Origin: JAERML01 sp035687895 | Lineage (GTDB): Bacteria; Bacteroidota; Ignavibacteria; UBA10030; UBA6906 | Direction: 5' to 3' | NCBI GenBank assembly: GCA_035687895.1 | Contig: DASRUE010000230.1 | Location: 1-5,232 of the forward strand | Length of the DNA stretch: 5,232 bases | Shown here: positions 1-5,232 of the stretch, one piece after another | Position numbering within the stretch: the first letter of the stretch is position 1 | How the letters are laid out: each line of letters starts with the position of its first letter | Translations under genes and position numbers: made by a program | The notes under the pieces: generated by a model | What the model was told of the DNA's origin: nothing | What the model saw: the letters and a program-made list of their open reading frames with translations, nothing else | The model's database searches: none

Positions 1-247
1 TCAAACGCTGCGTAAACATGCGGTGGAGCATTCGTGCTCGACGCCGCAAATACACAAAGAACGCAACAAAGCTCACCAGCACGCCTCCGGTGATACCCAG
101 AAGGCTGAGGATAGCCATGTTCATGCCCTCGGTCATCGGAGAATCCGCCGCACCATAGCAGCTCGGACACGCTATTACAGTTTGCATCCCGAGCGTTACA
201 ACGAATGCAATCGCGATCAGAACAGCCATTCTGTGTGATCGATTCAT
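1..247 (-). CDS. Small membrane-anchored CPSC-motif protein (3' end missing)
   Basis: 82 residues are visible before the left edge cuts the frame; no stop is seen. Residues 1-26 form a signal-like hydrophobic segment ending in VIA, immediately followed by C27. The cysteine opens a CPSCYGAADSP motif, so C27 and C30 make a CxxC pair on the outer face. The sequence VIAC also resembles a loose lipobox. A second helix at about 43-66 (AILSLLGITGGVLVSFVAFF) is followed by a basic stretch (RRRARM), placing the C-terminus in the cytoplasm. The ATG at 247 overlaps the previous stop by four bases (ATGA), with a weak GTGAG six nucleotides upstream. A second ATG at 229 has no such site. The CxxC pair, next to an oxidase that needs CuA and CuB, suggests a role in copper handling or thiol chemistry during assembly. 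I cannot assign a named family, and the rest of the protein is unseen. Confidence 0.8.
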   Translation of the reverse strand, partial: MNRSHRMAVLIAIAFVVTLGMQTVIACPSCYGAADSPMTEGMNMAILSLLGITGGVLVSFVAFFVYLRRRARMLHRMFTQRL

Positions 248-450
248 AGCATGCTCACATGCTTTAGCTTTCTACGGAACTTGATACCGTAGAGAATAAG
301 CCCGATGCCAGCAACAAATGATGCCGCACCGGCAAGAAGCTGTGTAACGTCACCTGACCCTCGGTACGACTGCACCAACCAGGCGGAAAAAGCGAACGCC
401 AGCAATGTCGACGCAGTGATAAAAAAAATGTGAAATGCTTTCAGCGACAT
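244..450 (-). CDS. Small two-helix membrane protein of the oxidase operon, function unknown
   Basis: The product is 68 residues and I cannot name its family. Two hydrophobic helices are clear, at about residues 5-27 and 36-56. A short loop (QSYRGSGDVTQ) separates them, and the tail is strongly basic (KFRRKLKH), so both ends probably face the cytoplasm. No cysteine is present, and histidines occur only at H7 and H64, so there is no obvious cofactor site. The start is ATG 450-448, preceded by a weak GGTGA four nucleotides upstream. A GTG three bases earlier is also open but lies too close to that site. The ATG overlaps the coxD stop (TGATG), and the gene's own stop overlaps the next start (ATGA), so it is translated as part of the oxidase cluster. 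It may be an accessory or assembly subunit; this is inferred from position only. A run of eight T on the coding strand (421-428) is a possible slippage or sequencing-error site, but the frame is open through it. Confidence 0.78.
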   Translation of the reverse strand: MSLKAFHIFFITASTLLAFAFSAWLVQSYRGSGDVTQLLAGAASFVAGIGLILYGIKFRRKLKHVSML

Positions 451-755
451 CACTTCACCGATATCGGGTCGAGGTAATGAGAGATGGGAAGGAACATCAA
501 CGCGATGAAAAATATCCCCGTTAGAATGAGTGTCGCGTAGATGACCTTCTTTTCTGAGATCAGATGCATGAAGTAGCTGGCCACAAGTGACGCTTTGATC
601 GCAGCGACCACAAGTGCAACCGTTATAGCGGCACCCACGCTCAAATGGAGCGAGGAAATTGTCACCGTAACGATGGTCAATACCATCAGGGCAACAAACA
701 CGATGATGTAGACACGTACCTGCTTCTTAATGTCATCCGTGTGCGTGGAATCCAT
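450..755 (-). CDS. coxD: Cytochrome c oxidase subunit IV (prokaryotic type)
   Basis: This 101-residue inner-membrane protein has three helices, at about residues 13-34, 39-63 and 71-90, and a short charged N-terminus. The segment AAIKASLVASYFMHL at 51-65, with a lysine inside helix II and MHL at its end, is the hallmark of the prokaryotic subunit IV family found at the end of caa3/aa3 operons. The subunit is small and non-catalytic and is thought to help assembly or stability. It starts at ATG 755 behind a perfect AGGAGG. Its TGA stop (452-450) shares one base with the ATG of the next gene, which implies translational coupling. Nothing is missing compared with the usual length of about 100 residues. 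Confidence 0.95.
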   Translation of the reverse strand: MDSTHTDDIKKQVRVYIIVFVALMVLTIVTVTISSLHLSVGAAITVALVVAAIKASLVASYFMHLISEKKVIYATLILTGIFFIALMFLPISHYLDPISVK

Positions 756-759
756 TCTG

Positions 760-765
760 CCTCCT
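760..765 (-). promoter_or_regulatory. Strong ribosome binding site of coxD overlapping the coxC stop
   Basis: AGGAGG on the minus strand lies four nucleotides before ATG 755. Its first two bases are the AG of the coxC TAG stop, so ribosomes finishing coxC arrive directly on this site. Confidence 0.9.
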
Positions 766-1354
766 ATAGTAAGTAAAGTACGGGAAAGAGGAAAATCCAG
801 ACGAGATCAACAAAGTGCCAATACAATCCCGCAACTTCCACCCGATTGGTGAAGCGCACCGGTTCCGTTTTCCACATCTTCGCTCCAGGTCCCCAGAGGT
901 ACGCGTTCACAATAATGCCTCCTATCACGTGTAACCCATGCAGACCGGTGATAGTGAAGTAGATCGCAAGAAATGTGCTCTCGCTGGGATAGAGGTGGTG
1001 CGAGAATTTCGCCCCATATTCGAACCCCTTGACAATAAGAAAGCCGAACGCCAGCAGGATCGTGAGCCCCATGTAGCGCTTGTACTTTCCGAAGTCCTTC
1101 ATCATCAAGGACGCCCACGACATCACCATGGTAACGCTCGAACTGATGAGGATGACAGTGTTGAGCGTAGCAAGTGGAATGTTGAGAATCTCATATCCGT
1201 GCGGCCAGGTTGGGGCTCCTACCCGGAGGAGGACATATGACGAGAAGAGCGCTCCAAAAAGCATCACTTCTGAAGCGAGGAACAGCCAGATGCCCAGCTT
1301 CGCATTGTACAACCCGGTGTCGGGACGGGCGGTATCGGTATACGGAATTTGCAT
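764..1354 (-). CDS. coxC: Cytochrome c oxidase subunit III
   Basis: This 196-residue subunit is an integral membrane partner of subunit I. It stabilises the D-channel side of the oxidase and binds lipid; it carries no redox cofactor. Five helices are visible, at about residues 20-42, 58-80, 93-112, 126-150 and 174-195. That is the short bacterial form lacking the first two helices of the mitochondrial protein. Family marks are the buried glutamate E29 in ASEVMLFGALF, KGFEYG near 109-114, TGLHGLHVIGG at 136-146, and the C-terminal GLYWHFVDLVWIFLF. Two adjacent ATGs are possible, at 1357 and 1354. GGAGG at 1359-1363 touches the first but lies four nucleotides before the second, the same spacing as in coxD, so 1354 is preferred. 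The gene follows coxA by 11 nt, and its TAG stop overlaps the ribosome binding site of coxD. Confidence 0.97.
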   Translation of the reverse strand: MQIPYTDTARPDTGLYNAKLGIWLFLASEVMLFGALFSSYVLLRVGAPTWPHGYEILNIPLATLNTVILISSSVTMVMSWASLMMKDFGKYKRYMGLTILLAFGFLIVKGFEYGAKFSHHLYPSESTFLAIYFTITGLHGLHVIGGIIVNAYLWGPGAKMWKTEPVRFTNRVEVAGLYWHFVDLVWIFLFPVLYLL

Positions 1355-1358
1355 CATC

Positions 1359-1363
1359 CCTCC
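1359..1363 (-). promoter_or_regulatory. Ribosome binding site choosing the second ATG of coxC
   Basis: GGAGG on the minus strand lies one base from ATG 1357, too close for normal initiation, and four nucleotides from ATG 1354. The second ATG is therefore the likelier start. Confidence 0.7.
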
Positions 1364-1365
1364 GG

Positions 1366-3156
1366 TTATTGACTGTTCTGTGGTGAGAAATCTTTCGCCT
1401 GACCCGGCACACTGTATTCATACGGACCACGGTACACCCGGGGCACGTGGGCAAAATTTCCATGAGCAAGAGGCGGCGAGGTCGTGGCGGCCCACTCCAA
1501 CGTCGTTGCCTCCCACGGATTGTCGTTTACCTTCGTTCCCTTCTTGAAGCTCAGAAAGAAATTGATGATGAATGGAATCTGAGCGAGGCCGAGCGCCCAT
1601 GCCGCAATGGACATGACCTCATTCAAGTACAGAACACCGTGGGCATGAGCGTATTGTTGACCTCCATCGTACAATCTGCGGGACACGCCTGCCAATCCCT
1701 GAACGAACATCGGCATAAAGACGAAGTTCAGTGCAATGAATGATCCCCAGAAATGGATCTTCCCGAGCTTATCGCTCATCTTCCTCCCTGTTACCTTCGG
1801 ATACCAGTAATAAACACCGGCAAAGAGGGCCATCAACGTTCCCGGGGCGACCACATAGTGAAAGTGTCCGATCACATAATAGGTGTCGTGCAACGCAATA
1901 TCGGTAATGTTGAATCCCAGAGGGAGACCGGTAAGTCCACCGATACCGAACATCGGCAAGAAGGCGAGCGCGAAGAGCATCGGGGTCGTGAACCGAATCG
2001 AGCCACCCCAGAGAGATAGAAACAACGCTGTCAACACGACCACTGATGGAATGGAGATAATCATCGTGGTCGTTTGGAAGAATGTACTGATTGCTGTCCC
2101 CATACCGGTAAGGAACATGTGGTGGGCCCACACAATGAACGACATGAACCCGAGGAAGATGATCGCATAAACCATCGACTTGTATCCCCACAGCGGCTTG
2201 CGGGAATTGTTTGCGATGACCTCAGCGACGATTCCCATCGCGGGGAGAATCAACACATATACTTCCGGGTGAGCAAGAAACCAGAATAAATGTTGCCAGA
2301 GAAGTGGACTGCCGCCCCCACTAACGTCTAGCGGAACACCGCTCACCACAAGCCCACTCGGCATGAAGAAGCTTGTTCCCGCAAGACGATCCATCAACTG
2401 AAGGACTCCTGCCGCTTCCAGGGGCGGAAAAGCAAGAAGCAAAAGGAACGACGTCACAAGCTGCGCCCAGACAAAAAACGGGAGGCGCATGAACGAAAGC
2501 CCTTCAGCACGGAGCTGGAATATTGTCACGATGAAATTGATCGAGCCAAGAAGTGATGATGTAATCAGCAGGACCATTCCAAAAAGCCACAACGTTTGCC
2601 CCGTGGTGGCAATGACCGAAAGAGGAGCATACGATGTCCATCCGGAATTAGCTGCACCTCCCGGCATCCAGAAACTTACCAACATTACCACGCCGCCCAG
2701 GAAGTAGACCCAATAGCTCGTCATGTTGAGCTTGGGAAACGCCATGTCCGGCGCACCGATCTGCAGCGGCACAACATAGTTGCCAAACGCACCAACCGCG
2801 AGGGGCACCACACCGAGGAACACCATAATGGTCCCGTGCATCGCGCCAAGCTGGTTATAGAACTCCGGCAGCATCACTCCATCCGGCATCCTGTCCGGCC
2901 CAAACAACGTCCCAAGAAACGGAATCGCCTCACCGGGATAGGCAAGCTGCCATCGCATGAGCATCATCAGACAAAAGCCAAAGAACAGGAATATCAGCGA
3001 GGTAATGCCGTACTGCACACCGATAACCTTATGGTCCGTGGAAAACACATACTTCCTCCAGAAACCGGGCTCATGATGGCCGCTGTCGTGTTCGTGGGTG
3101 TGCCCGTGAGCCGTGGCAACGGGTTCGGCGTGAGTATCTTTTGATCCGTGAGCCAA
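1366..3156 (-). CDS. coxA: Cytochrome c oxidase subunit I (aa3 type, A1-like)
   Basis: This is the catalytic subunit of the proton-pumping oxidase, an inner-membrane protein of about 12 helices that reduces O2 to water. Numbering from the TTG start at 3156 (596 residues), the ligands are all present: H107 and H433 for low-spin heme, H431 for high-spin heme, and H296, H345 and H346 for CuB. HPEVY carries H296 and Y300 of the cross-linked pair, plus E298, the A1-type gating glutamate. The D-channel entrance is intact (D137 in GAPDMAFP, N144). H423-D424 match the Mg site and R493-R494 the propionate arginines. Unusually, the position of the K-channel lysine is V374 (in IPSVVVLT), and the K-channel serine of helix VI is A311. 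The N-terminus holds eight histidines in its first 28 residues. The open frame extends to 3276 into the upstream gene. TTG is chosen because AAAGGA lies six nucleotides before it, the upstream stop is at 3186, and the next internal Met falls after helix I begins. Gaps of 29 nt before and 11 nt after indicate one operon. Confidence 0.98.
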   Translation of the reverse strand: MAHGSKDTHAEPVATAHGHTHEHDSGHHEPGFWRKYVFSTDHKVIGVQYGITSLIFLFFGFCLMMLMRWQLAYPGEAIPFLGTLFGPDRMPDGVMLPEFYNQLGAMHGTIMVFLGVVPLAVGAFGNYVVPLQIGAPDMAFPKLNMTSYWVYFLGGVVMLVSFWMPGGAANSGWTSYAPLSVIATTGQTLWLFGMVLLITSSLLGSINFIVTIFQLRAEGLSFMRLPFFVWAQLVTSFLLLLAFPPLEAAGVLQLMDRLAGTSFFMPSGLVVSGVPLDVSGGGSPLLWQHLFWFLAHPEVYVLILPAMGIVAEVIANNSRKPLWGYKSMVYAIIFLGFMSFIVWAHHMFLTGMGTAISTFFQTTTMIISIPSVVVLTALFLSLWGGSIRFTTPMLFALAFLPMFGIGGLTGLPLGFNITDIALHDTYYVIGHFHYVVAPGTLMALFAGVYYWYPKVTGRKMSDKLGKIHFWGSFIALNFVFMPMFVQGLAGVSRRLYDGGQQYAHAHGVLYLNEVMSIAAWALGLAQIPFIINFFLSFKKGTKVNDNPWEATTLEWAATTSPPLAHGNFAHVPRVYRGPYEYSVPGQAKDFSPQNSQ

Positions 3157-3162
3157 TCTGAT

Positions 3163-3168
3163 TCCTTT
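3163..3168 (-). promoter_or_regulatory. Ribosome binding site supporting a TTG start for coxA
   Basis: The minus strand reads AAAGGA six nucleotides before TTG 3156-3154. No in-frame ATG or GTG lies between the upstream stop at 3186 and the conserved STDHK region near helix I, so this site decides the start. A rare TTG initiator would lower translation relative to coxC and coxD, which have stronger sites. Confidence 0.75.
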
Positions 3169-3185
3169 CGAGTGAGAGAGTCTGC

Positions 3186-3884
3186 CTACTTCGCCGCGAA
3201 TTTGAAATCTGCCGTTACCGCTCCCGTCGCTGCAACCTTCAACTTCATCGTTTGCGTGCCATACTTCTCGTGCCATGCCTCGACGGTGTAGTCGCCTGCG
3301 GGAAGTTTCTTCAGACTGAATGTTCCATCACTCCCCGTCACAGCAAAGAACGGATGGTTGAACACGCCGATCCATGCGTTCATCCACGTGTGGACTTCAC
3401 ACTTTACCTTGAACGATTCAGGCTTCTCGAATTTCTTGGTAAGCACCATTCCCTTCTTGGGCTGCGCGACATTGAACTGCGGGTTATCTTTTGACAAGGA
3501 ATGGACGTTGTGGAGAGTCGGATCGCTGTTCTTAACAAGAAGTTCCTGTCCCGTCTGAATACCCACCACGTGCGGTGTGTACACGCAGCCAAGTTGATCG
3601 AACTCCACTTTCTGTCCTGGAGCGTCAAATTTCCTACTCCCCAGGCCTTCCTTCACATAGATCATGACATTCTTTAATGTTCCGTTTGAATTGACGACGA
3701 CTTCCTCACTGGTGACCGGATTTTTGTGGGCTTTCATGCATACCGGGTCGGCATTCATTTTCAATCGAGCGGCTTTTGGTGCAGCACCGTCGAATGACAC
3801 TTTTCCGGTCACATCGCCGGCCATAGACTGTCCCACGATGCACATGCAAAGAGCAGTCGCTTTCAGAAGATGTCTGGTATACAT
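3186..3884 (-). CDS. Exported amicyanin-like cupredoxin with carboxypeptidase-regulatory-like beta domain
   Basis: The 232-residue protein starts at ATG 3884-3882, six nucleotides after a perfect GGAGGT. Residues 1-22 form a signal peptide (basic start, hydrophobic core, likely cleavage after SMA). Residues about 110-175 look like a type 1 copper domain: H125 in HNVH, then C162, H165 and M168 in CEVHTWM. This CxxHxxM spacing is the short ligand loop of amicyanin, which also has HNVH at its first ligand. Residues about 184-208 (GTFSLKKLPAGDYTVEAWH) are the beta-sandwich signature of carboxypeptidase-regulatory-like domains, and residues 24-45 look like its first strand, so the copper domain may be inserted in that fold. 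C49 and C100 could form a disulfide or a second metal site. The protein probably acts in the periplasm, either as an electron carrier between the upstream cytochrome and the oxidase or as a copper donor for assembly. It starts 46 nt after the cytochrome gene and ends 29 nt before coxA. The fold is well supported; the role is inferred. Confidence 0.86.
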   Translation of the reverse strand: MYTRHLLKATALCMCIVGQSMAGDVTGKVSFDGAAPKAARLKMNADPVCMKAHKNPVTSEEVVVNSNGTLKNVMIYVKEGLGSRKFDAPGQKVEFDQLGCVYTPHVVGIQTGQELLVKNSDPTLHNVHSLSKDNPQFNVAQPKKGMVLTKKFEKPESFKVKCEVHTWMNAWIGVFNHPFFAVTGSDGTFSLKKLPAGDYTVEAWHEKYGTQTMKLKVAATGAVTADFKFAAK

Positions 3885-3930
3885 TACCGTACCTCCATTG
3901 AATGGAATGAGAATGAACGATGAATATTCT
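3885..3930 (-). repeat. Short spacer with imperfect GAATG repeats and a small inverted repeat
   Basis: This 46 nt gap is the longest in the operon. On the plus strand, GAATG occurs at 3900, 3905 and 3911. TCCATT and AATGGA (3894-3899 and 3901-3906) form an inverted repeat around a single central base. One arm covers the first bases of the cupredoxin ribosome binding site. The loop is too short for a hairpin, so any role would be as a protein-binding site. It may well be chance. There is no T-tract or GC-rich stem, so it is not a terminator. Confidence 0.3.
3891..3896 (-). promoter_or_regulatory. Ribosome binding site fixing the cupredoxin start
   Basis: The minus strand reads GGAGGT here, six nucleotides before ATG 3884. 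It selects this start over the longer open frame, which reaches back to 4049 inside the cytochrome gene and would bury the signal peptide. Confidence 0.9.
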
Positions 3931-5232
3931 TTATCGAGCGCTGACAACAGGCCGAGCCGGTTGTCCGATACTGATGAGGTAGTCCCGCACAGCCTCCATT
4001 TGTTTCTGCGCGCTGCCATCAAGGACGTCCGGCAATGGCGATTGCCCATCCGGCCAGAACGTGGGCATACGCGTACCCTCTTGTAGCTTGTTTGGATCGG
4101 CGAGCCACTCCACTATCCACTCCGGCTTGAGGCGACCGCGTGCCTTCGTCAGCACCGGGGCAAGATCCGCTGTGCTTCCTTCTCCCGGCCTGGCAACAAC
4201 ATTCCCCGATGGGTGGCATTTCAAACACTGGAAATCCTCAAAGATTGTCCTTCCGACTGGCAGCAATGCCGGATCCGGACGGACCGCGGTGTAATCCCGA
4301 AGTTCCAGTTCCTGACTACTGAGACCAAGAAAGTACTTCGTCAGCTTGTTGATTTCGGCATCTGAGAAATTGAATGTCGGCATCCTCGTTGGAATCCACG
4401 AGCGGATCGAATTCGGCTGTCCTGTCACGGAAGGGTTCTGGAGGAAATCATGCAGCCAGGGCTCCTGTACCTTCTTTCCTTCACCTGTAATTATTGGAGG
4501 AATAAACGCTGCCTCCTCGATGTTGGCAGAGATGTGGCTGCCGGACTTCTCCAGTTGATGACACTGTTGGCAGTTGTACATGATCGCGAGGCGGCGGCCG
4601 GACTCAATGTTCTGTTGTTTCCTGTCGAAGGCCTGAACATACTTCCTGTCCGGCTCGTCCTTGGTTTCAGAGAGGAGGAACATCCGGAGAAGCTTGATCT
4701 CTTCCTCCGAAAATGCAAACACCGGCATTTTCTGCGCGATACGTTCGGTCTGAAAGGCCCGGGAGTTCTTCAGCTTGTTAAACACCCAGTCGTTCCATGC
4801 GTGGTGCACGTCTGTGTCCCCGAAATCCATTTCCTCCACTTTCTTCCGCCCAAAATTGGAGAGCGACACACTGACCCGCCCTTCCTTCTCCATACCCTGA
4901 ATGACATGGCACCCATTGCAGCCATATTCTCGAATCAAGCCTTCCCCCTTCTTGATCGCAATGGGAGATTCGAGGTTGAGCGTGACTGGTTCCATCGGCC
5001 GCTCGTCGTGTAGCGTCATCAGGTACGCCGTAATGTCTCTTGCTTCACCCTCCGTGAGGCGGAGGCTTGGCATCTTTGTGGTGGGATTGTAATGACGAGG
5101 ATTCCTGATCCAGTCATACGCCCAGTCGGGAGATACCTTACTCCCCACGCGGTTCAACTCGGGGGCGATATCGTAACTCGTTCCCCGCGCCTCGCGGATT
5201 TTCAGATTCTCTCCCACAACATGACATCCCTG
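3931..5232 (-). CDS. Multi-heme c-type cytochrome with tandem class I-like domains (5' end missing)
   Basis: The gene enters from the right edge already in frame, with 433 residues visible before the TAA stop at 3933-3931. Four heme c attachment sites can be seen. The first is cut by the edge and shows only its last four residues, QGCH. The others are CNGCH (4906-4920), CQQCH (4558-4572) and CLKCH (4213-4227). Each is followed by a KMP or RMP motif (visible residues about 54, 169, 284 and 389) that probably supplies the axial methionine. The methionines lie 115, 115 and 105 residues apart, so this is a string of mono-heme class I-like domains rather than a packed multiheme fold. Such proteins act in the periplasm or on the outer face of the inner membrane. 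With an oxidase downstream, it probably carries electrons from a quinol-oxidising complex or soluble donor to the oxidase. A GTG at 5217 is an apparent start but lies just after the first heme site, so it is not the true one. The protein could also be the C-terminal part of a larger fusion, for example to subunit II or a bc-complex subunit. Confidence 0.93.
   Translation of the reverse strand, partial: QGCHVVGENLKIREARGTSYDIAPELNRVGSKVSPDWAYDWIRNPRHYNPTTKMPSLRLTEGEARDITAYLMTLHDERPMEPVTLNLESPIAIKKGEGLIREYGCNGCHVIQGMEKEGRVSVSLSNFGRKKVEEMDFGDTDVHHAWNDWVFNKLKNSRAFQTERIAQKMPVFAFSEEEIKLLRMFLLSETKDEPDRKYVQAFDRKQQNIESGRRLAIMYNCQQCHQLEKSGSHISANIEEAAFIPPIITGEGKKVQEPWLHDFLQNPSVTGQPNSIRSWIPTRMPTFNFSDAEINKLTKYFLGLSSQELELRDYTAVRPDPALLPVGRTIFEDFQCLKCHPSGNVVARPGEGSTADLAPVLTKARGRLKPEWIVEWLADPNKLQEGTRMPTFWPDGQSPLPDVLDGSAQKQMEAVRDYLISIGQPARPVVSAR

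Noticed and set aside
23..238. Plus-strand open frame of 71 codons at the left edge
   Set aside because: The opposite strand holds a better candidate with a signal segment, CxxC motif and start/stop overlap with its neighbour.
756..763. Possible terminator between oxidase genes
   Set aside because: None of the intergenic gaps holds a GC-rich stem with a T-tract; they are only 8 to 46 nt long and mostly ribosome binding sites.
1080..1547. Plus-strand open frame spanning the coxC/coxA junction
   Set aside because: It crosses two well-supported genes on the other strand and its product is low-complexity with no family resemblance.
1769..2191. Second minus-strand frame inside coxA
   Set aside because: It is an out-of-frame shadow; the coxA frame in the same stretch carries the CuB and heme ligands.
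2596..3144. Plus-strand open frame of 182 codons opposite coxA
   Set aside because: The translation is rich in Arg, His and Gln with no domain or membrane pattern; it is a shadow of the conserved coxA sequence.
3157..3276. N-terminal extension of coxA back to an ATG at 3276
   Set aside because: It would overlap the end of the cupredoxin gene, has no ribosome binding site, and its residues do not look like an oxidase N-terminus.
3460..3530. CuA site in the cupredoxin gene, making it a subunit II substitute
   Set aside because: CuA needs a CxxxC pair; only one cysteine (C162) is present in the ligand loop, which fits a mononuclear type 1 site.
3885..4049. Longer start for the cupredoxin gene
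   Set aside because: The extension lies mostly inside the cytochrome gene and would bury a clear signal peptide; GGAGGT points to ATG 3884.
4450..5013. Plus-strand open frame of 187 codons opposite the cytochrome
   Set aside because: It lies antisense to three heme-domain regions, shows no recognisable motif and has no supporting start signal.

Overview
The window is the interior of one minus-strand respiratory operon from a bacterium. Read in the direction of transcription (right to left), it encodes a multi-heme c-type cytochrome whose N-terminus lies beyond the right edge, an exported amicyanin-like copper protein fused to a carboxypeptidase-regulatory-like beta domain, and aa3-type cytochrome c oxidase subunits I, III and IV. 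Two very small membrane proteins follow, the second running off the left edge. All seven genes lie on one strand. The gaps are 46, 29, 11 and 8 nt, followed by overlaps of 1 and 4 nt. I see no promoter or terminator inside the window, so the transcript probably starts to the right and ends to the left of it.

Region by region: 3931-5232 holds the C-terminal 433 residues of the cytochrome, with four heme sites (the first cut by the edge), each followed by a KMP/RMP methionine motif. 3186-3884 encodes the copper protein, with a signal peptide and ligand pattern HNVH...CxxHxxM. 1366-3156 is coxA, starting at TTG and opening with a histidine-rich tail. 764-1354 is coxC, 450-755 is coxD, 244-450 is a 68-residue two-helix protein, and 1-247 is a protein with a CPSC motif between a signal-like helix and a second helix.

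Likely joint function: electrons from a quinol-oxidising complex or a soluble donor pass through the tandem cytochrome c domains, and perhaps the cupredoxin, to the oxidase, which reduces O2 to water and pumps protons. Subunit II, which normally carries CuA, is not among the visible genes. It must be encoded outside the window, or the electron-entry module is unusual.

The most notable point is in subunit I. All heme and CuB ligands, the His-Tyr pair and the D-channel residues are present. In an ungapped comparison from memory with the Paracoccus enzyme, the K-channel lysine is valine and the K-channel serine on helix VI is alanine.

Taxonomy is uncertain. Moderate GC (roughly 50-55% by eye), good Shine-Dalgarno sites and this style of oxidase cluster suggest a Gram-negative lineage such as Bacteroidota/Ignavibacteriota, Planctomycetota, Acidobacteriota or a relative. 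This is inference from general protein style, not a database match.
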